A stretch of 64,000 bases of DNA from the NCBI GenBank assembly GCA_934309345.1, contig CAKRDD010000009.1, forward strand, positions 1 through 64,000, written 5' to 3'. The translations under genes and the position numbers were made by a program. The DNA is from an uncultured Mediterraneibacter sp. Lineage in GTDB: Bacteria; Bacillota; Clostridia; Lachnospirales; Lachnospiraceae. Below, piece by piece: positions 43,452 through 51,562 of the stretch. Under the pieces are notes generated by a model that was not told where the DNA came from, did no database searches, and worked only from the letters and a program-made list of their open reading frames with translations. The number at the start of each line of letters is the position of its first letter. Within the stretch, counting starts at the first letter, position 1.

Positions 43452-43729
43452 AAAAGAAAGTAATCGTAGCATGTGGCGGAGCAGTAGCAACATCAACAGT
43501 AGCAGCAAATAAGGTTGTAGAACTTTGCAAGAAGAATAATGTAGATATCGAGATCTGTCAGGTTCGTATCTCAGAGATCGAGTCAAACCTTCCGGCGGAC
43601 CTGATTGTAACAACATCTAAGGTTAAGAGAGATTTTGGAGTACCGCTTCTTACAGGAATGCCATTTATCTCCGGTGTAGGTGTTGAGAAAACGGAAGCTA
43701 ATATTCTTAAGATTTTACGTGGTGAGTGA
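43448..43729 (+). CDS. gatB: PTS EIIB component, galactitol type
   Basis: A 93-residue EIIB protein. The N-terminal loop KKVIVACGGAVATSTVAANKV holds the phospho-cysteine (Cys9) in the form typical of GatB/SgcB. It receives phosphate from EIIA and passes it to the incoming sugar on EIIC. It overlaps gatA by four bases. A hairpin CCGGATTC/GAATCCGG lies in the 90-base gap before the EIIC gene. Confidence 0.92.
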   Translation: MKKKVIVACGGAVATSTVAANKVVELCKKNNVDIEICQVRISEIESNLPADLIVTTSKVKRDFGVPLLTGMPFISGVGVEKTEANILKILRGE

Positions 43730-43751
43730 TCGCCAGAACAAAAAGAGGATA

Positions 43752-43791
43752 CCGGATTCAAAGCAACGAACAGTTGACGGAAGGAATCCGG
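43752..43791 (+). other. Intercistronic hairpin between EIIB and EIIC genes
   Basis: CCGGATTC (43752-43759) pairs with GAATCCGG (43784-43791), with no T run. It may mark an RNA processing or stabilising site that sets the EIIB:EIIC ratio. Confidence 0.5.
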
Positions 43792-43819
43792 CTGTGAAAG
43801 AGAAAGGGAGGATCACACG

Positions 43820-45199
43820 ATGAGTACATTTTTAAATGGTGCGGCAAGTGTAATCAATTATGTAATAGATATGGGAGCTTCTGTTATGCTTCCAATCGTA
43901 ATTTCCATTCTGTCAATTATCATTGGCGTTAAAGTGGGCAAAGCAATTCGTTCCGGTTTGATGATCGGTGTCGGATTTGTCGGCATGGGCGTGATCGTTG
44001 ATATGATGAATAACAATATGGGGCCTGCTGCAAAAGCAATGGCAGACCGGCTCGGCGTCAGCTTATCAATTGTAGAAGTAGGCTGGCCGGGAATGAGTGG
44101 TGTTACCTGGGGATCAGTAATTGCAACAATTGCAATCCCGTTATCTATCCTGATCAACCTAATCATGTTTTCAACAAAACTGACAAAGACGATCAACATT
44201 GATATTTGGAATGTATGGCACATGGCATTCACAGGAGCAATTGCTTATGCAGTAACCGGAAACTTATGGATTGGAATACTTGGAACAGCAGTTCATGCAG
44301 TGTTCGCATTTAAATTTGGTGATCTCTGGGCACCGCTCGCACAGGATTACTTTGAACTTGAGGGCTTGACCGTACCGCATGGTACAGCTACTTATATGGC
44401 ACCGATCGCTTGTCTTGTGGATGCGATCATTGATAAGATTCCAGGAGTTAAAAAGATTAAATTTTCCGTAGAGGGTGTGCAGGAAAAAATCGGAGTACTT
44501 GGTGAGCCGGTAGTTATCGGATTTATCCTTGGAACATTGATCGGTTTTCTTGCAGGATACGGTCCGCAGGAAGCACTTCCACTTGGGGTAAAAATGGCAG
44601 CAGTTATGATCCTTATGCCAAAGATGATTAAATGCATCATGGATGGGCTTCTTCCAATTTCAGAGAGAGCGAAAGAGCTGATGCACAAACATTTTGGAGA
44701 AGATGCAGACTTTTATATCGGACTTGATCCGGCAATTCTTCTCGGAGATCCGGAAGTTGTTACAGCAGGAATCATCTTCATTCCGATCACACTTCTGATT
44801 GCAGTTATTATGCCGGGAAACAGAATCCTTCCATTCGGAGACCTTGCAACAATTGGATTCTTTATCGCAATGGCAGTAGCAGTACATAAAGGAAATCTGT
44901 TCCGTACATTGGTCTCAGGGACCTGTATTATGGCGATGACGATCTGGATTACAAACCAGGCAGTAGACTGGACAACAGCACTTGGACAGAGTGTTGGGGC
45001 AGTCGAAAAGGGAGCAACTCTTGCTGCAATGGATCAAGGGGGATGTCCGATCACTTATATCTTTACACAGCTATTTACAAGAGATAATATTCCGGGACTT
45101 GTGATTATTGCAGCAATCTATGCAGTCAGCATGGTATTTGCAGTAATGCATTCAAAAAAGAGAGCAGCTGAGCTTGCAGCAGCGGAAGAAGAATTTTAA
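43820..45199 (+). CDS. gatC: PTS EIIC component, galactitol permease
   Basis: A 459-residue multi-span membrane permease of the PTS galactitol (Gat) family. Segments such as FLNGAASVINYVIDMGASVMLPIVISILSIIIGVKVGKAIRSGLMIGVGFVGMG and the conserved loop EGLTVPHGTATYMAPIACLVDAI carry the family hallmarks. It imports and phosphorylates galactitol or a close hexitol. RBS AAAGGGAGG. A perfect 14-base stem follows before the dehydrogenase gene. Confidence 0.92.
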   Translation: MSTFLNGAASVINYVIDMGASVMLPIVISILSIIIGVKVGKAIRSGLMIGVGFVGMGVIVDMMNNNMGPAAKAMADRLGVSLSIVEVGWPGMSGVTWGSVIATIAIPLSILINLIMFSTKLTKTINIDIWNVWHMAFTGAIAYAVTGNLWIGILGTAVHAVFAFKFGDLWAPLAQDYFELEGLTVPHGTATYMAPIACLVDAIIDKIPGVKKIKFSVEGVQEKIGVLGEPVVIGFILGTLIGFLAGYGPQEALPLGVKMAAVMILMPKMIKCIMDGLLPISERAKELMHKHFGEDADFYIGLDPAILLGDPEVVTAGIIFIPITLLIAVIMPGNRILPFGDLATIGFFIAMAVAVHKGNLFRTLVSGTCIMAMTIWITNQAVDWTTALGQSVGAVEKGATLAAMDQGGCPITYIFTQLFTRDNIPGLVIIAAIYAVSMVFAVMHSKKRAAELAAAEEEF

Positions 45200-45215
45200 A
45201 TGATAGTATGAAAAT

Positions 45216-45250
45216 CAACACCTGATATCACAGTAAGATATCAGGTGTTG
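45216..45250 (+). other. Perfect 14-base intercistronic stem
   Basis: CAACACCTGATATC (45216-45229) and GATATCAGGTGTTG (45237-45250) form a perfect stem with a 7-base loop and no T run, between the EIIC and dehydrogenase genes. Probably a transcript stabiliser or pause. Confidence 0.6.
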
Positions 45251-45266
45251 TAGATAGGAGAAGAAA

Positions 45267-46316
45267 ATGAAAGCAGGAGTTGTACACGCAAGAGAAGATA
45301 TTCGTTATGAAGAGATTGAAAAACCGGTTCCGAAAAAAGGACAGGTACTGATCAAAGTAAAATATACAGGAATCTGTGGCTCCGATGTGCCACGTGTGAA
45401 TGGAGATGCATGCCATTTCTTCCCAAATGTACTGGGACATGAGTTTTCCGGAGTTGTTGAAGAAATCGGGGATGGTGTGACAAAGGTAAAACCAGGAACT
45501 CGCGTAGCAGGTGTTCCGCTTGTGCCTTGCATGAAATGTGAGGATTGTCAGAAAGGTAATTATTCCCTCTGCAAGTATTACAGTTTCATCGGATCCAGAG
45601 AGTTTGGCAGTTTTGCAGAGTATGTTGTGGTTCCGGAGATGAATGCAGTCCCATTTGAAGATGCCGTCAGTTTTGAACAGGGTGCATTTTTTGAACCGGC
45701 AACAGTTGCCCTGCATGGACTGAAGAGAGTTCCATACGAAGGTGGTAAGACAGTTGCAATCTTAGGTGGTGGAACAATCGGAATGTTTGTGATGCAGTGG
45801 GCAAATATTTTCGGAGCAGCAAAGACGGTTGTATTCGACATTTCTCCAGAACGTCTGGAGCTTGGAAAAAGACTCGGAGCTACACATGGAGTCAATACAC
45901 TGGACAAAGACTTTATGGATCAAGTCAAAGATCTGACAGATGGAAAAGGATTTGACTATGTTTTTGAGACAGCAGGAAATACGATTACGATGAAAATGGC
46001 ATTTGAACTGGCAGCAAATAAAGCAAATGTATGTTTTGTCGGAACACCAACGAAGGAGCTGACATTCTCTGTAAAAGAATGGGAAAATATGAACCGCAAG
46101 GAATTCAATCTTACAGGATCCTGGATGTCCTACAGTGCTCCGTTCCCGGGGGAAGAGTGGAAGCTGGTTGCTGAATACTTTAAGAACGGCAAGCTGAAGT
46201 TTGATGAATCCTTTATCTTTAAGAAAGTCCCGCTTAGTGAAATCGCGTCAGCATTTGAGATGTATAAGACTCCGGGAACAGTAAAAGGAAAGATACTGGT
46301 TGACAGTGAAAAATAA
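45267..46316 (+). CDS. gatD: Zinc-dependent polyol-phosphate dehydrogenase (galactitol-1-phosphate dehydrogenase-like)
   Basis: A 349-residue medium-chain dehydrogenase. Catalytic-zinc ligands are Cys37 (TGICGSD) and the His-Glu of LGHEFSG; structural-zinc Cys residues lie in CMKCEDCQKGNYSLC. The cofactor Rossmann motif is VAILGGGTIGMF. In this operon it should oxidise galactitol-1-phosphate to tagatose-6-phosphate. RBS GGAGAAG. Substrate is inferred from the neighbouring Gat PTS, PfkB kinase and aldolase. Confidence 0.88.
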   Translation: MKAGVVHAREDIRYEEIEKPVPKKGQVLIKVKYTGICGSDVPRVNGDACHFFPNVLGHEFSGVVEEIGDGVTKVKPGTRVAGVPLVPCMKCEDCQKGNYSLCKYYSFIGSREFGSFAEYVVVPEMNAVPFEDAVSFEQGAFFEPATVALHGLKRVPYEGGKTVAILGGGTIGMFVMQWANIFGAAKTVVFDISPERLELGKRLGATHGVNTLDKDFMDQVKDLTDGKGFDYVFETAGNTITMKMAFELAANKANVCFVGTPTKELTFSVKEWENMNRKEFNLTGSWMSYSAPFPGEEWKLVAEYFKNGKLKFDESFIFKKVPLSEIASAFEMYKTPGTVKGKILVDSEK

Positions 46317-46339
46317 TAAGATGAGAGGAGTCATGATAA

Positions 46340-47269
46340 ATGATTACAACAGTTACGCTGAATGCATCAATCGATAAAGCATATTATATGAAAAAGGCAA
46401 TAGAGAATGGTACAGTGATGCGTGTGTCTGCAGTTCGTAATACTGCAGGTGGAAAAGGATTAAATGTTGCAAGAAATATCAAACTTTGTGGTGAACAGGT
46501 GCTGGCAACAGGTTTGGTTGGTGGCTATAACGGGAAATATTTAGAATCTCTTTTAAAACGGGATGAGATCGATTATCAATTCAAACACATTCAGGGAGAA
46601 ACAAGAAGTTGTATTAATATATTGGATCCAGAATATAGTTCCACAGAATATCTTGAACCAGGATGTGAAGTTTCAAAAGAAGAGGAAGAAGCATTCCTCG
46701 CTTATTTTCCACAAATAATCAGAGAAAGTGATGTGGTAACAATTTCCGGAAGTATTCCAAAAGGAATGTCTAAAGATATTTATAAAAGAATGATCGGGCA
46801 GATCAAAGCAGCAGGAAAAAAGGTTATTTTGGATACGAGCGGAGAATTACTGGAGTGTGGGATTGAAGCAAAGCCTACGATGGTAAAACCGAATCAGGAC
46901 GAGATCGAACTGCTCTTTCAGACAAAAATAGAAAGTAGGGAACAGGTGATTCATTATGCGGAAGAACTGCATAAAAAAGGAATCCCATATGTAGTGATCT
47001 CTCTGGGAGGAGACGGAGCGCTTCTGGTATGTGAGAAAGGAATCTTCCAGGGAAAACCGCCGAAGGTAAAAGTGGAAAATACGGTTGGATGCGGAGACTC
47101 TATGGTTGGTGCATTTGCGGTGGCACTTCAAAGAAATTATGAACCGGAGGAGGCACTTCGCTATGCAGTATCAGTTGCGACAGCAAATGCAATGTCACCG
47201 AATACCGGGGATTTTGATCCAAAGAACAGTGAAGAGATACGTGGAAAAATTGAGATTATTCGTTATTGA
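46340..47269 (+). CDS. PfkB-family sugar-phosphate kinase (tagatose-6-phosphate / 1-phosphofructokinase type)
   Basis: A 309-residue ribokinase-superfamily kinase. It opens ITTVTLNASIDKAYYM, the start of the LacC/FruK group, with RNTAGGKGLNVARNIK as the first signature and VENTVGCGDSMVGAF with the catalytic Asp as the second. In this setting it most likely phosphorylates tagatose-6-phosphate to the 1,6-bisphosphate for the aldolase next door. Start ATG 46340 follows AGAGGAG. Confidence 0.88.
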   Translation: MITTVTLNASIDKAYYMKKAIENGTVMRVSAVRNTAGGKGLNVARNIKLCGEQVLATGLVGGYNGKYLESLLKRDEIDYQFKHIQGETRSCINILDPEYSSTEYLEPGCEVSKEEEEAFLAYFPQIIRESDVVTISGSIPKGMSKDIYKRMIGQIKAAGKKVILDTSGELLECGIEAKPTMVKPNQDEIELLFQTKIESREQVIHYAEELHKKGIPYVVISLGGDGALLVCEKGIFQGKPPKVKVENTVGCGDSMVGAFAVALQRNYEPEEALRYAVSVATANAMSPNTGDFDPKNSEEIRGKIEIIRY

Positions 47270-47293
47270 TCTATTTAAGAAAGGAGCAGAAAA

Positions 47294-48145
47294 ATGGCTT
47301 TAGTTACAACAAAGGAATTACTTTTAGATGCGCAGAAAAATGGTTATGCAGTTGGAGCTTTTAATGTAGAAAATATGGAAATGGTGCAGGCTGTGGTTGC
47401 GGCAGCAGAAGAGTTAAACTCTCCGGTTATTATGCAGACAACACCTTCAACTGTAAAATATGCAGGATTAGATTATTTCTATGCAAATGCGAAGGTGGCA
47501 GCCGAGAAAGCGAAAGTTCCAGTTGTTATACACCTGGATCATGGCAGCAGTTTTGAACTTGCCATGCAGGCACTTCGTGTTGGATACACTTCTATTATGA
47601 TTGATGGATCTCATGGAACTTTTGAAGAAAATATCGCAGTAAGTAAGGCAGTAGCAGATGCGTGTCATCCATCTTGTGTTCCGGTAGAAGCAGAACTTGG
47701 AAAAGTCGGTGGAAAAGAAGATGATCTGGATGGAGGAGAAGGTAATCCATATACAGATCCGCAGCAGGCAGCAGAATTCGTAGAAAAAACAGGAATAGAC
47801 TCTCTTGCAGTTGCAATCGGAACAGCACATGGTGTTTATAAAGGAACACCGAAGTTAGATGTAGACCGCCTTAGTGAGATTTGTAAAGTGGTTGATATTC
47901 CACTTGTTCTTCACGGAACTTCAGGCGTGCCGGATGAGGCAGTGAAAGAATGCATTAAGAGAGGAATCTGTAAAGTGAATTATGCGACAGATCTTCGTAT
48001 TGCATTTACAAAAGGTGTGAACGAAGTATTTCGCGAGAATCCAGACGTTTTTGACCCGAAGAAATACAGTGGCCGCGGTAGAGAAGAAGTTAAAAAATAT
48101 GTAATGGAAAAGATGCTTGTATGCGGAAGTAACGGCAGAGCATAG
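47294..48145 (+). CDS. gatY: Class II ketose-bisphosphate aldolase (tagatose/fructose)
   Basis: A 283-residue zinc aldolase. Zinc and substrate residues are in VIHLDHGSSFE, VPVEAELGKVGGKEDDL, AVAIGTAHGVYKG and LVLHGTSGVPDEAVKECIKRGICKVNYATDLR. It cleaves tagatose- or fructose-1,6-bisphosphate into DHAP and glyceraldehyde-3-phosphate, the last step of the pathway encoded here. RBS AAAGGAG. The exact hexose is inferred from context. Confidence 0.92.
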   Translation: MALVTTKELLLDAQKNGYAVGAFNVENMEMVQAVVAAAEELNSPVIMQTTPSTVKYAGLDYFYANAKVAAEKAKVPVVIHLDHGSSFELAMQALRVGYTSIMIDGSHGTFEENIAVSKAVADACHPSCVPVEAELGKVGGKEDDLDGGEGNPYTDPQQAAEFVEKTGIDSLAVAIGTAHGVYKGTPKLDVDRLSEICKVVDIPLVLHGTSGVPDEAVKECIKRGICKVNYATDLRIAFTKGVNEVFRENPDVFDPKKYSGRGREEVKKYVMEKMLVCGSNGRA

Positions 48146-48164
48146 AAGACAAGGGGTACGTGCT

Positions 48165-49049
48165 ATGGAGTATGTATTAAAAAATAAAGAACTGGAAGTA
48201 CATTTTCAGTCTTTCGGAGGAGCACTTTCTTCAATTAAAGATAAAGAAGGAATCGAATTTCTGTGGCAGGGAGAGAAACAGTACTGGAGCGGACAGGCTC
48301 CGGTACTCTTCCCGATCTGTGGAAGCATTCGTGATGACAAAGCAGTAACGGAAAGCGGTAAAATTCTTTCTATGCCAAGACATGGTATTGTTCGAAAAAA
48401 GGAATTTACATGTACAGGGCAATTGGAAAACCAGATAACATTTGCAATCGAAAGTGATGAAGAGATGATGGAACAATATCCATATCCATTTCGACTGGAG
48501 ATTACGTATACATTAATAGGAAAGACAATACAGACAAAATATCAGATTTATAATAAAGGATCAGAAGTAATGCCTTTCCAAATTGGAGGTCATCCGGGAT
48601 TTAACTGTCCTTTGATGGATGGCGAAGAATATAACGACTATAAGATTGAGTTCGCCCAGAACGAGGAGTGTGAGATACCGACTCCTGTGACCGAGACAGG
48701 TCTGATTGATATTGCCAAACGAACTCCATTTTTAAAGAATCAAAACGAACTGTCTCTGAGTCACAAACTTTTTGCAGTAGATGCAGTGATACTGGATCAG
48801 CTGAAATCACGTAGTGTAAAACTGATATCAAAGAATCATAAAAAAGGAATCCAACTTGATTTTGCAGATTTTCCGTATCTGATTCTTTGGTCCACAGCGA
48901 ATAACGGTCCGTTCGTGGCAATAGAACCATGGATAGGATTGTCCACCTGTAATGATGAGGGAAATGTCTTTGAGGAGAAAAGAAATATTCAGAAAGCTGA
49001 AGCAGGAGAAATAAAAGAATATCAGTTTGAAGTGACAATATTAGGATAA
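48165..49049 (+). CDS. Aldose 1-epimerase family protein
   Basis: A 294-residue galactose-mutarotase-fold protein: EVHFQSFGGALSSIKDKEGIEFLWQGE, FPICGSIRDDKAV, PFQIGGHPGFNCPL with a catalytic-type His, and FAVDAVILDQLKSRSVKL. This subgroup (LacX-like) often lies in lactose/tagatose operons. ATG 48165 is used because an upstream in-frame start at 48117 is within the aldolase gene. Last gene of the operon, closed by the stem-loop repeat at 49059. Confidence 0.85.
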   Translation: MEYVLKNKELEVHFQSFGGALSSIKDKEGIEFLWQGEKQYWSGQAPVLFPICGSIRDDKAVTESGKILSMPRHGIVRKKEFTCTGQLENQITFAIESDEEMMEQYPYPFRLEITYTLIGKTIQTKYQIYNKGSEVMPFQIGGHPGFNCPLMDGEEYNDYKIEFAQNEECEIPTPVTETGLIDIAKRTPFLKNQNELSLSHKLFAVDAVILDQLKSRSVKLISKNHKKGIQLDFADFPYLILWSTANNGPFVAIEPWIGLSTCNDEGNVFEEKRNIQKAEAGEIKEYQFEVTILG

Positions 49050-49058
49050 AGTAAATAT

Positions 49059-49115
49059 AAAAAGCTATTGATTACAACAATTAAGATGAAATATGTTGTA
49101 ATCGATAGCTTTTTT
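49059..49115 (+). repeat. Stem-loop repeat, copy B (acts as terminator)
   Basis: AGCTATTGATTACAACA pairs fully with TGTTGTAATCGATAGCT, followed by TTTTTT. It differs from copy A (38119-38175) at four positions, and the changes keep the stem paired, some by G-U pairs. It ends the galactitol operon and precedes Rpn-type debris. Confidence 0.85.
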
Positions 49116-49123
49116 CGTAAATA

Positions 49124-49521
49124 TTGAAAAAAGTTCGGATGATTTACAAGTGATACTAACTATGCTAGGATATAGGGATAGTAAGGAAGAATTAACGGAT
49201 TACATTAACGAGAATAAAAAGTTCTTTCAGAACGTTGATTATGAAACAAGTCAGGCGATGAAAGCATTTTTGAATATGAAACAAATGCCAGGTGAAACAG
49301 AGCAGAAGGAGGAGACGGTAGATATGTGTAAGGCAATACAGGAAATGTATGATGATGGAGTGAAAGATGGAATCCAGCAAGGTGTAGAACAAGGAAGAAC
49401 TGAGCTGCTTAAGGAACAAATTCAAAGAAAATTAAAGAAAGAAAAAACATCGACTCAGATTGCAGAAGAGTTAGAGGAAAGTGTGGAGGTTATTGAAAAA
49501 ATCATAAAAGAAATGCAATAG
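49124..49521 (+). pseudogene. C-terminal fragment of an Rpn-type nuclease/transposase
   Basis: Near-identical in DNA to the C-terminal third of the gene at 38392-39395: both contain LTMLxYRDSKEELTDYINENKKFFQNVDYETSQAMKAFLNMKQ and EMYDDGVKDGIQ. The N-terminal nuclease part is missing and no RBS is seen. The last 50 residues differ (LKEQIQRKLKKEKTSTQIAEELEESVEVIEKI), showing the usual helical end of the family that the first copy replaces with another tail. It lies just after stem-loop copy B. Confidence 0.8.
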
Positions 49522-49590
49522 TGCATTGTCAGAAAATTCATCATAATTTAGAAAAACAACTATAGCAATTGAAAAAGAAGTGAAAAGAGG

Positions 49591-49648
49591 AAGCTATCAA
49601 CAACGATAACAACGAATGGAGTTGTAATATTGTGGTGATAGCTTTTTT
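49591..49648 (+). repeat. Stem-loop repeat, copy C (divergent)
   Basis: AAGCTATCA (49591-49599) pairs with TGGTGATAGCTT, followed by TTTTTT, with GTTGTTATCGTTG-type inner pairs. It keeps the outer stem of copies A and B but the loop has diverged. A third Rpn fragment starts two bases after it. Confidence 0.6.
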
Positions 49649-49650
49649 AA

Positions 49651-49710
49651 CGTTGGAGCATCTTACTGCGGGAGAATATTTGTCGCGATTTCGAAAAAAG
49701 GATCGATTGA
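49651..49710 (+). pseudogene. Internal fragment of an Rpn-type gene
   Basis: Sixty bases match 38767-38826 in the first Rpn gene with few changes and encode LEHLTAGEYLSRFRKKDRL, the segment before the conserved strand. The match ends abruptly and a stop follows. Together with 49124-49521 it shows at least two decayed copies here, since the central fragment lies after the C-terminal one. Confidence 0.75.
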
Positions 49711-49813
49711 TGTAACCTTTTTAATAAAATTTCCGTCTAATAAATGTAAACATAACAAAGGACAGGCTGACGTGAAATTATATATGTTGTTGTTTACGAA
49801 AGGAGGAGGAAGA

Positions 49814-50353
49814 GTGGACAAAAAAGAGGAAATACGAATTGTCAAAAAGGCAATTAAGGGAAAACCAGATGCATACGGACAATTGATTTCGGAATATCAG
49901 AAATATCTATATAGAGTAGCGTTTCTTTATATGAAAAATGAACAGGAAGCGTTAGATATTGTTGGAGATACAATTTTGAAAGGTTTTCAGAATATAAGTA
50001 CATTAAAAAATCCAGAATGGTTTCGAACATGGATAACACGCGTTTTAATAAACGTTGCAAATGATAAGAAGAAAAAAATTGTGTCCTATGTAGATTTTTC
50101 AGAGGAACTTACATCATCCAAAGCAGAAGGAGTTAGTATAGAGGAACGTTGTGATTTAAATTCTGCGATCCAAGAATTGCCAGATAAATATCGAACTGTA
50201 ATTATTTTAAAATATTTTAGTGAATTTTCTATCAAGGAGATTGCTTATACAATGAATTCACCCGAAGGGACAATAAAAGCATATTTAAGCCGGGCGCGGG
50301 ATGAATTGAAAAAAATTTTAAAGGAGGATTACATGCATGCAAGTGAAATTTGA
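49814..50353 (+). CDS. ECF-type RNA polymerase sigma factor
   Basis: A 179-residue group IV sigma factor. Region 2 is YGQLISEYQKYLYRVAFLYMKNEQEALDIVGDTILKGFQNISTLKNPEWFRTWITRVLIN and region 4 is AIQELPDKYRTVIILKYFSEFSIKEIAYTMNSPEGTIKAYLSRARDELKKIL. GTG 49814 is the start, preceded by AGGAGGAGG; an upstream in-frame ATG lacks a site. It overlaps the anti-sigma gene by 17 bases. It should respond to an envelope signal through that partner. Confidence 0.9.
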   Translation: MDKKEEIRIVKKAIKGKPDAYGQLISEYQKYLYRVAFLYMKNEQEALDIVGDTILKGFQNISTLKNPEWFRTWITRVLINVANDKKKKIVSYVDFSEELTSSKAEGVSIEERCDLNSAIQELPDKYRTVIILKYFSEFSIKEIAYTMNSPEGTIKAYLSRARDELKKILKEDYMHASEI

Positions 50354-51464
50354 TGAAGTACCTATTCCAGAAGAAAAACTGAATCGTGTTGTAGCAGAAA
50401 GTATGGATGAAATTTACAAAGGGTGTAAAAAAAAGAAATCATATCAAAGATTCTTGTATCGAATAGCTGCGCTGATAGGAATCATAATTTTAAGTGGCAG
50501 TCTGGTAATATCAAATACTTCAGTGCTTCCGGTTTTGGCAGAGAAGAGTAGTTTTTTTAAGAAGATTTTTGAAAAAGTGCAGGGTGAAAGCCAGTATAGT
50601 GGTGATTATGATAAAAATGCGGTTCAAACAGACGGTATTACAAGTGAAACTACAGAGGATCTGAGGTTTGAATTTTCAGAAGTTGTATGCACGAGTCAGT
50701 CTATGACATATTCAATTCAGATTACATCCCAAAAAGGTTTTCCAGAGGAAGCAATGAAAAAATCGACAAATGAATCAGATTCTGAAGGAAAATGGATGTA
50801 TCTGGTTGGAACACAGTCTGCTGATTTCCTTAATAATACGATTGAAGAAGAAAATACATATGATATGCCCTTTATTAAAGGTCATTATGAAGATGAGCAT
50901 ACATTTATTGGAACTATGCGCGTTGATTTTAATCATTATCCATTTGATGGAAATGAGATACCAGAACATTTTATATGGAATTTAAATATCAATAGTATTT
51001 TATATCCAAATGTTGAAACCGGGGTAATGGAAAAATTGTTGACAGACGGTGGTTTGAAGTTTGAGTTTTATGTTGACAGACAAAATCTTGGGGAGAAAAT
51101 TGTTAAAGTAAATAAAGTCAGTCCGAGTGGATGGAAAATTACGGATATTACTCTAACACCATATGAGATGATTGTGAATGAGGAGTATGATGAAGCCAAT
51201 ACACAAAAAGGATATGAGCAGGCAGACAGCATCCGAGAGATTTGGACGGATGCAGATGGCAGAATTCTTCATAATAAAGTTGGTAGTTTTATGATTGAAG
51301 GATATAATATGTCAAACGTTACAGTGTATTATATGCCAACACCGGATGAGGATAGTAACACGATAATAATGGAGTATATTTATCAGGAAAATCATACAGA
51401 TGCAGAAATTCAGAATTACTTAGAAGAGAATTGTGTATCTAAACAAGAAATCTCTTTAGAATAG
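50337..51464 (+). CDS. DUF4179 membrane anti-sigma factor
   Basis: A 375-residue protein. A cytoplasmic N-terminal part (about 1-42) is followed by one transmembrane segment (ALIGIIILSGSLVISNTSVLPVLA, about 45-68) and a long extracellular domain of beta-type sequence. This DUF4179 layout is typical of anti-sigma factors paired with ECF sigma genes in clostridia. The sigma gene is just upstream and overlaps it. The sensed signal is not visible. Confidence 0.85.
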   Translation: MQVKFDEVPIPEEKLNRVVAESMDEIYKGCKKKKSYQRFLYRIAALIGIIILSGSLVISNTSVLPVLAEKSSFFKKIFEKVQGESQYSGDYDKNAVQTDGITSETTEDLRFEFSEVVCTSQSMTYSIQITSQKGFPEEAMKKSTNESDSEGKWMYLVGTQSADFLNNTIEEENTYDMPFIKGHYEDEHTFIGTMRVDFNHYPFDGNEIPEHFIWNLNINSILYPNVETGVMEKLLTDGGLKFEFYVDRQNLGEKIVKVNKVSPSGWKITDITLTPYEMIVNEEYDEANTQKGYEQADSIREIWTDADGRILHNKVGSFMIEGYNMSNVTVYYMPTPDEDSNTIIMEYIYQENHTDAEIQNYLEENCVSKQEISLE

Positions 51465-51476
51465 CATTTAATACAA

Positions 51477-51508
51477 AAGGGAAAGCGACTCCTCAACCGC
51501 TTTCCCTT
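51477..51508. terminator. Bidirectional terminator
   Basis: AAGGGAAAGCG (51477-51487) and CGCTTTCCCTT (51498-51508) are perfect arms with a 10-base loop. It serves the anti-sigma gene and, on the minus strand, the end of thiC. Confidence 0.8.
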
Positions 51509-51562
51509 AATTTATAATTGTTTGGAATTAATCTCCCCAAATGCGATGCGTATTCTGGACAC

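Noticed and set aside
38119..49648. The three stem-loop repeats as a CRISPR-like array
   Set aside because: They are 11 kb apart, palindromic with T runs, and have no regular spacers or cas genes.
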